Shown piece after piece: positions 55,340 through 64,000 of a DNA stretch of 64,000 nt; within the stretch, counting starts at the first letter, position 1; every line of letters begins with the position of its first letter. The position numbers were made by a program, and so were the translations under genes. Source of the stretch: Tuctoria greenei (Eukaryota > Streptophyta > Magnoliopsida > Poales > Poaceae). The notes under the pieces were generated by a model that had not been told where the DNA came from, searched no databases, and saw only the letters and a program-made list of their open reading frames with translations. The stretch lies in the NCBI GenBank assembly GCA_036927565.1, contig JAYESD010000004.1, forward strand, positions 65,656,933 to 65,720,932. The letters run 5' to 3'.

Positions 55340-58300
55340 CTACATCACCACTTTCAAGAAACCTCGTAGATTAGCAAAAATAACACCATCACACAATGTT
55401 AATGCTTCAGAAATAAGAGGGTCAGATATCCCCATATAAGATTTACTCCATGCTCCCATGAAAGTACTACGTGAACGAGCTACACCTCCTTGTTGAGCTT
55501 CCATTGATATACCACCATCAGTGTTGATTTTGACTTTCTCATCATCTGGTGGCCTCCACCAATGGCCAGGAAAAAGAGTTGATAGCTTCTTAGGGATTTC
55601 AAGCATATCCAACCCTTCTTAAGCCATCCTCACTTCATGAGCAGGGTCATAATTACCTTTATCATGTATCCAATTGTTTCTCGATTTCCAGATTGCGCAC
55701 ATAACAGTAATAGTCTTGGCTTGATTTGAATTCGAGAATCATGTGTCACAGAGAATATCCCTTGACCGGGTTAAGTTGTGTAGTCTAGGTAGTGAGGTGT
55801 TGAGACAAAATTTTGCCTCATCCAAAAACATTCTTGCGTGATCGCAAATCATCAAAGCATGTTGTAGACCTTCATCAGCTGCAAGACAGATTTTACAATG
55901 TCTAATCTGAACCAGATGTTGATGCTTCAGTGTAGCTTCTGCTAGGAGAATACCACATAAAACTCGCCACCAGAAACCCCGTACATAGGAATAACATTTA
56001 ACCTCCACAAAACATGCCACCACTGTTTTTCTGTAGTTGAGGCTTCGGTAATCGTCCCTTCATCTAGAGCTCCTTGCTCGTTTTGACTCATCAGAGCACG
56101 ATACACTGACTTTGCAGTGTACAAACCTGTCTTCCTCAAGAACCAAGCCCAAAAATCATCACCCCCACCTCGCCTAAGGGGAATATTCAGAATTGTGTCC
56201 CTTCGTGGGGGTATAAATTCCCGTTTGACAAGATCATCCTTCTACATACCAATATCATGATCAATTAAATCAGATACCATTGTAATATCTTCTTCACCAA
56301 GTTTAACAACTGGTCGCATGGAACGAATCCTTGGAATCCAATTAGAGTTCCAAACCGAAATCATAGTTCCTTGTACTAATCCAAGTTCAAGTGCTTTTCT
56401 TGGTGCCACAATAGACTTCCAAGTAATTGATGGACTTTGTGGGACTAAGGCTTGAAGAAAGTTACAGTTGGGAAAATATTTTCCTTTCAAAACTCGTGCA
56501 CACAAAATGTTAGGGTTGGTCAGGAGTCTCCGTCCATATTTACAGAGCATTGCTAAATTAAATAATTCAAGATCACGAAATCCCATGCCACCCTTAACTT
56601 TTGGTGATGTCAACACTTCCCATGCCACTCAATGCAATGACCTGCGGTCTAAAGAACTGCTCCACCAGTACTCAGCAATACAAGATCTTATACTATAACA
56701 TACCTTCTTTGTTAATTTAAAACAACTCATGCTGAAAGTTGGGGTGGGTTGTATCACTATTTAAGAAACATTTCTCGGCCAGCACATGAAAGAATTTTTT
56801 CGGAACCTTGAATCCTACTATGGATGCGTTCTTGAATATGATCAAAAGAGCCACTTGTTATACGACCCACAACAGCTTGCAAACACAAGCAACGTTCAAC
56901 AAATGCTTCAATCTGGGTTTCCATAATTTGTTTCAAGCTGTGCTGAATATGATCAGGAGTGTTGGGACTAAAATAAATAGAACTTTTCTCTCTGTTAACA
57001 CATTGGCCCAAACATTCACCATAAATTTGGTGAATATTATTAATCTAGCACCACTTTGTAAATTTGCACTCATCTGCAAATAACAAATGATTGATCCAAG
57101 GAGAGTGAAAACTTACACGAATACCTCTATCCCCATAATTGCCACCAAAAAGATTCAATAAAGCCGTGAAACCTTATGCACAAATGAGGAACAAATACGG
57201 AGAAATCAGATTGCCTTGACATAATCGTCGTGAGGGGTAAAATACAACATCAGTTCACCATTCACACGTACTGTAAAATGAATCGAAGTTACACACTTGA
57301 GAACCAGACATACCATTGAATCAGGGAACCCAAGCTTTAACATGATAACTTCTAGATAATGTCATTCTACAGAATCATATGCCTTCATCATGTCAGGCTT
57401 AATACAAGCCATATAATTTTTACCTTTCTTTTTTTTCTTCGCATAGCATGAACACTTTCATAAGCAACCAAAACATTATCAGTGATTAGATGTTCGGGGA
57501 CAAATGCACTGTCTTCACTGATAATATCATTCAGAAATATCCGGAGTCTATGGGCAATACACTTAGCACTTATATAAAACATGACACAAATATATAGGTC
57601 TATATTGAGAGTACTTTTGAGGGTGTCGTACCTTTGGTATTAGTGTAATGGATGTGTCATTCATACCATCCGATGTTATACCCCCATTCAGAAAATCCAA
57701 TACAGCATGCGTCACATCATCTTTCAAAAGTGCCCAATGCCGTTGGAAAACGCCAGCGTGAAACCATGTAACCCAGAAACATTCGTTGGAGACATCTGGA
57801 ATAAGGCAGCCATAATCTCAGTTTCAGAATAAGGACGTCCAATTTCTCATTCATGATACTTGACAACTCTGGTTGGACAAAACCCAAGAGCTCATCCATC
57901 TCGTGAAAGCCTTGAGACTGATATATACCTTGATAATAGATTTGAATTTTTGCATGCATCTCCTCCATATTTTCACATATAGTTCCATCTACCTTGTGGA
58001 GGAATCAATTTTATTAGTAGGTTTTCTTTGGGCGGTCTGTTTATAGAAATACGAGGTATTGCGATTACCTTCTGGAAGCCACAAAATCTGGGAATGTTGG
58101 TGCATCAAAAATTCCTTCTGATGATGTGCCCTTTGCAATTTCTTCAGCACAGCCCTCTCTTCATCAGATGGCCCATGACCAACTGAATTTCTATGCAACC
58201 GGTCCAGCTGTTGACGTATCTTCCTAATAGAACGTGCCAATGACCCAAATTGCTCCTCTCCCCATACAGAAAGTTTCCTTTGAAGTGAGTGGAGAGCATC

Positions 58301-59147
58301 ACATACTCCTTGCAAGCCACGCTGGCCGGCCCCTCTCGACCAATTTCAAACACAAGATTATCATAGCCTGCATACATTTTCATGTAGAAACTGTTTTGCA
58401 CTTCTATTCCTTGTTCTAGACAAATTTTTCCAGAGTTCTACCAGTACAAAACAGTGATCAGACTCAGTGGAAACGCTGTGGTGAACTCTGGTATGTCCGA
58501 AACAAGCCAAAAAATAAGAATTGGCAAATGCACGATCGAGTCATAGCTTTCACATTAATTAGAATCCCTAGATTGGCAGTTATCCCAAGTGTAGGCCGTA
58601 TCTGACCATCCCAGGTCATGTAAAGAACAATCATCATGAAAGTTTCTCATCTACCACTCGGACCTTGCAGATCTTGAAAACTGTTCAGAATTAAAAAATA
58701 TTCTTATTAAAATCTCCCATACACAACCAGACTGAATGTTGGATTGCATGCAAAGTCCTTAAGAAACGCCAACTATAGTGTCTATTTTCAATTCGTGGTG
58801 CTCTGTAGAATCCTGTAAATCTCCATTCCCCCGTGAACCTTGATTGTTTTTCCACACCAAAGCATCAACACGGCCAGAACTGTAACTTTTAATATCAACC
58901 ATGCTCGGTTCACCAAAACAATCCAATCCCACCACTGAGACCATTGGTGTCAACCGCAAAACACCCTGCGAAACCCATGGGAACATTGAAATCATTTACA
59001 TGTCATGAACTAATCTTTGATTCCATCACAAAGAATAGTGTGGGCCCTTCTTGCTTCATAATGCTGCAAAGCTCGCGAACAGCCTAAGGGTTCCCAAGCT
59101 CCCGGCTGTTACAGCTAATACAACTCATTGGGGCTGGCAGGGCTGCA
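55340..59147 (-). pseudogene. LINE ORF2: endonuclease, RT, zf-RVT, RNase H
   Basis: The apurinic-type endonuclease lies at about 58430-59110 (VNDFNVPMGFAGCF, GLSGGIGLFW, ENRHYSWRFL). A helical linker follows (57989-58315, WLPEGNRNTSYFYKQ). RT fragments include AKCIAHRLRIFLNDIISEDS and AFVPEHLITDN near 57490, and HLLFADEC at about 57065-57088, where the catalytic FADD is FADE. The later block GMGFRDLELFNLAMLCKYG and ARVLKGKYFPN (56242-56628) leads to a zf-RVT Cys-His region (55739-56023) and an RNase H (VKINTDGGISMEAQQGGVA). It would copy LINE RNA at the target site; many stops inactivate it. Confidence 0.8.
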
Positions 59148-59954
59148 TCATAGCCTCTGCCGGATTTTCAAAAGTGCTAGGAGTCTTTCTCTTTTTCTTT
59201 GAATCCTTATCAACCAACATATGAACATGCTGAGCCCCACCATTGGAAGTTCCGATCTATGCTGTGAAAACAACCATATATTTGCCTGATGCAGTACAAG
59301 TCTCAGATTGCTAAAGCGACTCAATCTTCTGATACACTTGTTTTTGTAAATCACATTTCCACTTTCTTGCGACAGGAGATGCTTCAAAGGATATGTCATT
59401 TCTGAATTTATATTTGCACTAGTGCTCGGAAATTTCATATCACGTTTGTCATTCAAACCCATATATTGATCTTTATACGAGCTACCCCCACCACCTGGTT
59501 TCTTCTTCTCATCTGGAGCCCTCAACCCAGCATCAAAAGGTAGCTTTCCATTGACATCTCTAGTTCCTGGTGACGGACAAAACAACTCTGAATGCCCCAA
59601 ATGGCCGCATGAAAAACAAAAAAGAGGTACGTGTTCGTATTGTATCTCATAATAGTCTTAGCTTTTCCTTGCTGCTGATCAATCAAGATTTTTCTCCTCA
59701 ACGGATTGGTTACATCCATCGTAATCCTCACCCTCAGAAATCCACCCATAGGATCAAAGGCCACATAATCTGCATGTTTATCAATTTGTCTAGCACATTG
59801 CCCCAGGTAGCATTCCTCAAATTAAAGGGCAGATTCAGAATCCTAACCCACAATTGCAGCTTATCAAATTTAAGATCAGAAGGCTGCACATGCTCAACAA
59901 ATTCCTCAAGAATCACCGTGTTCTTGCTAATGTGCCATGCATGTTGATCCATCA
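59148..59954 (-). pseudogene. LINE ORF1 (DUF4283-like, zinc knuckle)
   Basis: The DUF4283-like part is LQLWVRILNLPFNLRN followed by DPMGGFLRVRITMDVTNP. A zinc knuckle CFSCGHLGHSELFC spans two frames at about 59590-59640. A Gly/Lys-rich tail follows. Such proteins bind the LINE RNA. Two frameshifts are present. Confidence 0.75.
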
Positions 59955-61452
59955 TGTAGGATCAAAGAGCACGTGAAAAGCTACCAGAGGGGGGGGGGGG
60001 GTGAATGGTAAATTAAAACTTTTTCAGCGGAAGCAATGAAAACCCCTCGGCAGAAAAATGATTTGTTAAAGTAATCATGTGTGAGACTAATCTAAAAGTA
60101 TTTCACTGTGACAAAAGCAATAGATATCAGAGAGAATCAAGTCAAAAAAACGACACAACAAGAGTCACTCAAATGCATCGAGAGAAACTAAAGTTACGAT
60201 CGAAAGATCGAACAAAGGTCAATATGTCCTACCCGAGAAAAACAGTTCTGGAACACTGCAAAGAAACTCGTGTAGATCAGAAACCACAAATCCAATGATC
60301 GCGAAATTTTTACAGATGATAGATAATCAAGTTCTGAAGACATCTCAAAAAGAATCACATCAATTGGATCTGTAAATCTCGAGTTATGATTAAACCACCA
60401 AAGAAAGGTAGTGTGGTGAAGAAACTCGACGAGAAAAACTTGTCTGGAACAAGTCAGACGAACAAGGTACAAAAGTTCCTTTCAACTACGAATTTTATTC
60501 AATAGAACACAAGAGGAACAGCCCGAAAGTTGTCTCTCACGAGCTATGGCCTCCCTTGCTTATATAACCAGCCCGGAGGCCAACTCAACTCAAACTAGGA
60601 CTCTAATCCTACTCAATTCATGAATAGAAACTTTTAATAACTGCTCAAGACTCTTCTATATGCATATAGAAGAAATCTTAAGACTTCCAAACACCTTAGG
60701 AATGTATCCCACGTTCCTAAAACAACTCAAATTCATGACCCACACGAAATAATATCATAACCAACTCAAAACTTTCCATATTTGAGTCAAACATGACTCA
60801 GCCGCAGCCTGAGTCCATAACCTAGTCGGTTGGACCTTTCTGACCAATTCTTTACGTCCACATCTCTTCATCACAGCTCAGAACCATGTAGCCACATCCA
60901 TGCACTCCTTGCACACGTGCAAACATCTTCCAATGGCGTCCATGATACCTTCATATGCATTGTTCTTGATTCAAACATGTTGCGCGACCTACCGATCAAC
61001 TCAACCACAATTTCTCCTGAACTTGGTTGTTGAACCTAATCTTCTTCCTAAGACTAGTTCATCCCGTCACTAGCCATGTCTTGAACTCAAGCAACACCTG
61101 CACATGAACAAACAACCAATACTTCTGAGCACAAGTCCTCGACTTGACACTTGTTAGTTCCGAAACTACAAGTAGTACGTGAGCACCTCACATAAGCATG
61201 TTGCAAACCATAGCAAAAGAATATCAACCATAACCACCAAAACTTTCAAAAACTTACTAAAAGAATACTAAGCAAACTTTCCATAACTGTAAAGTATGTT
61301 AGAAACATTGCAAGATAAAAGCAGAGCAAACAAGCTTCGAACCTTGCCAAAGCTACCCGGTCCTTGAGTCGGAGCTTAATAAAAATATGTTTTGGGAATA
61401 TTCAAAACATTGATTGTTAAAGCCAATGTATTCAACACACATAGGTCTCACA
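59955..61452 (-). repeat. 3' LTR of the right-hand sirevirus
   Basis: On the minus strand it starts TGTGAGACCTATGTGTG and ends TTGATCCTACA. The edges are set by a polypurine tract at 61453-61461 and by homology to the solo LTR. A TTATATAA box lies at 60560-60567 and a G-run at 59987-60001. Confidence 0.85.
60560..60567 (-). promoter_or_regulatory. TATA box of the right-hand sirevirus LTR
   Basis: The minus strand reads GGTTATATAAGCAAGGGAGG, matching 16751-16770 of the solo LTR. Confidence 0.6.
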
Positions 61453-61665
61453 ATCTCCCCATTGATGAATGTATTGGCAACACCACTTAAAATCCAAACA
61501 TTGGCTTATTTACATGAAAAGTTTGGAAACAATTTCTCCCCCTTTTTGAAAATCAAATGAGATAGAAATAAATTTCTCCCCCTATACATATTTCTCCCCC
61601 TGAGAAGAATTGTGCCAAAAACACTTGTGAATATGTGCAAGGTGTGATCAATTTCTCCCCCTTTG
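61453..61665 (-). other. Multiple polypurine tracts of the right-hand sirevirus
   Basis: Minus-strand purine runs GGGGAGA adjoin the LTR (61453-61461) and recur at about 61536, 61577, 61592 and 61651 as GGGGGAGAAA; another lies near 62442. This repeated tract is a sirevirus trait. Confidence 0.8.
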
Positions 61666-62474
61666 ACAATGTATTCAACAAGGTACAAAAGAGAAATTTT
61701 AATTGTTATGAGCATATTATAACATATACATATAAAACAAAGCTCATCCAAGTCATACTATCAAGTAACTTACACTATCACATCATTGAAATACATAAAG
61801 TAGTGTAAGCCATGCTAGAGATCAAGTGTAATTTTTAATTTAAGCAAGTCATGATCTCACAAACTTAACTATTTCAAGACCTGAAAGCATGGCACTTGTT
61901 GCTGCAATTTTAATATTTTTAAAGCACAAATTTTGATCATATGATATTTGCAAGAGATTATGTGCGCATCTGCCTTATTCTAACCAACCAAGCCAAGCCT
62001 ATGTCATTTAACAATCAGAAGCTTAAGGACATGGTTTTAGTCAAACACAACTTCTTCCAGGTTCATATCTAAGTGCAATGACAAGCCATCTCAAAAGAAG
62101 AAGTGTGATGCATGCTTATTCTCTTGATCTTTTCTCAATTTTCTATTTGATCATAAAAACTCAACATATGAGTTGATTACTTGATTAATTCTGTATGATT
62201 AAAAGCACTTGTGAGCATGCAACAAGTTCAAAAACAGCAAGAAAGTTTGATCCTGACCAGAATTGGTGTAAGTAATTATTTCCATTACTAGACATGATAA
62301 AAATTAAAAAATGTATACCACAAGTAATGTAGTAAGAACTTTCAGCATGTAAAAGGAATCACAAAGTTATATATGTATGAAATACTATGCTCATATTATT
62401 TTTATTTCAGATTCACACATAGACTTCCCAAGTTTCAAAACTCCCCCTCAATTTAAGCCATGAGGATGCATAAC
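61666..62474 (-). other. Non-coding stretch between RNase H and polypurine tracts
   Basis: AT-rich, no frame with a recognisable motif; I see no env-like ORF here. Confidence 0.5.
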
Positions 62475-63335
62475 TCATATTTCACTACGAATGAAACAAA
62501 AACGAGTAAAATCCAAAAGTTTTGTAAAAATGTCAGCCAATTGTTGTTCAGTAACTACATGGTGAAGCACAATGTTTCCTTTTTCAACATTTTCACGGAG
62601 AAAGTGATACCTAATGTCAATGTGCATTGTTCTTGAATGTTGCACGGGGTTTTTTAGCAATGCAAATAGCCCTAGTGTTGTCAAAAAATAGTGGAACACT
62701 ATCTAGATCAACTCCATAGTCCTTAAGTGTTTGAACAATCAAAAGAATTTGTGAACAAGCACTAGCAGCAGCTACATATTTAGATTCAGCTGTGGATTGT
62801 GGAACTAAACTTTGTTTTCTAGAGGACCAAGAAACAAGTGAATCACCAAGAAAATGACATGCACCCAAAGTACTTTTCCTATTAATCCTACAACCTTTAA
62901 AATAAGCATCGGAAAAAGCTTTCAAAGTAACTGTTAAGGAATAAGGAAGAAAAATGTCAAATTCTTGAGTTCCATGTAAGTACCTGAGAATCCTTTTGAC
63001 GGCTTCACGATGTGAAGCACGTGGGGAGGCTTGAAACCATGCACAAAGACATATGCTGAATTGTATGTTCGGTCTTGATGCCGTGAGGTACAAAAGTGAT
63101 CTGATCATGCTTCTATATTCTTTTTGATCCACGGGTTCACCATCTTCATCAAGTTCAAGTGTTGTTGCTGCTCCCATTGGTGTCCGAAGAGGCTTGCTTT
63201 TGTCCACGTTGAAGCACCTTAGGAGGTCTTTTGTATACTTAGTTTGATGCATAAAGGTACCCTCCTTGGTTTGCTTGATTTGCAGCCCCAAAAAGTACGT
63301 GAGTTCTCCCATCATACTCATCTAAAATTCTGAAC
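62475..63335 (-). pseudogene. RNase H of the right-hand sirevirus
   Basis: The frame 62617-63321 reads MSMMGELTYFLGLQIKQTKE, SRPNIQFSICLCAWFQ, a TLKAFSDAYFKGCRINRKST where the usual SDADF is altered, and STAESKYVAAASACSQ where the catalytic AEAEY is AESKY (Glu to Lys). A one-base shift at about 62650 leads to QHSRTMHIDIRYHFLRENVE and QLADIFTKLL. Altered acids suggest a dead RNase H. Confidence 0.82.
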
Positions 63336-63338
63336 TCA

Positions 63339-63932
63339 TCATAGCTGAAAACTTGGCCACAAGATCCTGAGAAGCACAACCAAATATAATATCATCCACG
63401 TACAATTGAACGAATAATGAGTCATTTCCATGCTTAAGCACAAAAAGAGTTTTATCAACCTTGCCCATGGTAAACCCCTTTTCATATAAGAATGTTTTAA
63501 CCTATCATACCATGCTCTGGGCACTTGTTTGAGACCATACAAGGCTTTGGACAGTTTATAAACATGATTAGGAAAATATGGATTTCCAAAACCCGGTGGT
63601 TGTTTGACATAAACCTCCTACTCTATGTAGCTATTAAGAAAAGCACTTTTAACATCCATTTGATATAGCTTAAATCCTTTAGATACAGCAAAAGCTAACA
63701 AAATACCTATGGCTTCTAATCTAGCAACAGGAGCAAAAGTTTCATCAAAATATAGACCTTCAAATTGAGTGAAACCTTGAGCAACCAACCTAGCCTTATT
63801 CCTAACCACAACCCCATCCTCACTTTGTTTATTTTTAAACACCCATTTAGTTCCAATTAAAGTGTGACCTTGAGGTGGAGGTACATGTTTCCAAACATTA
63901 GTTCTTTCAAAATTTTCCAACTCTTCTTGCAT
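63339..63932 (-). pseudogene. Reverse transcriptase of the right-hand sirevirus
   Basis: From 63932: MQEELENFERTNVWKHVPPP, GTKWVFKNKQSEDGVVVRNK, LYQMDVKSAFLNSYIE then a stop, VYVKQPPGFG in the same frame, and ALYGLKQVPRAWYDRLK. The catalytic YVDDIIFG lies at 63391-63402 in a frame shifted by one base relative to the frame 63339-63542. RT continues upstream beyond 64000. Confidence 0.85.
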
Positions 63933-64000
63933 GGCAATAATCCAAGACTCATTAGTGAGTGTGTGTGATATATCTTTGGGTTCAAAAGAAGAAACAAAAG

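Larger units (their letters stand above)
55340..59954 (-). mobile_element. L1-type LINE, degenerate and interrupted
   Basis: On the minus strand: ORF1 with a DUF4283-like domain and a zinc knuckle, then endonuclease, RT, zf-RVT and a terminal RNase H (RVT_3). The 5' part of ORF1 is cut at 59954 by the sirevirus LTR and should resume beyond the window. All frames are broken. Confidence 0.82.
59955..64000 (-). mobile_element. Sirevirus (copia), 3' half, inserted in the LINE
   Basis: From right to left: RT, RNase H, a non-coding stretch with multiple polypurine tracts, and the 3' LTR ending at 59955. The presumed target copy at 59950-59954 is CATCA; its partner is beyond the window. The LTR belongs to the same family as the solo LTR at 15481-17370. 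No env-like ORF is seen between RNase H and the LTR (about 1 kb only), unlike the sirevirus nested in the CACTA. Confidence 0.88.

Noticed and set aside
1..64000. tRNA, rRNA and intact host protein genes
   Set aside because: I looked for tRNA-like boxes, rRNA segments and long motif-bearing frames on both strands and found only element sequences. The TGGTATCAGAGC strings are primer sites.

Overview
This window is grass (Poaceae) heterochromatin made almost entirely of nested transposable elements. I recognise no intact host gene, no tRNA or rRNA gene, and nothing prokaryotic. The grass call rests on the element families: Tat and RIRE2-like Ty3/gypsy, a gypsy LTR of about 4 kb with the Tekay/Del look, sireviruses, and a large CACTA element carrying a C48-type protease gene. 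GC-rich, CCG-rich leaders and grass-type LTR structure agree. Genus cannot be settled from sequence alone.

Layout. (1) 1-10629, minus strand: a Tat-lineage gypsy element running off the left edge. It has gag, protease, RT-RNase H, a second RNase H and integrase, plus a spliced antisense ORF between pol and the missing 3' LTR. (2) 10630-15435: unassigned sequence, an initiator-Met primer site and a Tekay/Del-like LTR of about 4 kb on the minus strand. (3) 15481-17370: a solo sirevirus-type LTR with a perfect GTACT target-site duplication. (4) 17371-18899: a copia RNase H scrap and a small tandem repeat. (5) 18900-22544, minus: a RIRE2-like gypsy element that has lost RT, RNase H and integrase. 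(6) 22545-25285: a decayed PIF/Harbinger-type ORF1 (Myb/SANT plus coiled coil). (7) 25286-54568: a CACTA element of about 29 kb. (8) 55340-59954, minus: a dead L1-type LINE. (9) 59955-64000, minus: the 3' half of a sirevirus inserted in the LINE.

The CACTA element is the most interesting part. Its two protein genes are divergent: a TNP2/DUF4218/DUF4216 transposase on the minus strand, and a Transposase_24-like protein joined to a C48 (Ulp1-like) protease on the plus strand. Between them lies a tandem array of six units of about 785 bp, each bounded by hairpins related to the element's subterminal repeats. Two similar core promoters face outward at the array's edges. A sirevirus of about 12 kb (29880-41998) with an env-like ORF has inserted in the transposase gene. 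Near its left end the element carries an inverted repeat of about 1.3 kb. Both arms encode a fragment of a CLSY/DRD1-type SNF2 helicase, the family that recruits the RNA-directed DNA methylation machinery. A captured silencing-factor fragment arranged as a hairpin is the best candidate here for an undescribed function.

Every coding region carries stops, frameshifts or lost catalytic residues, so this is a fossil record rather than a set of active genes. Element boundaries were read by eye. LTR pairs, solo-LTR duplications and terminal repeats are firm where stated. Single-LTR boundaries and domain assignments come from recognising conserved motifs, without any database search.
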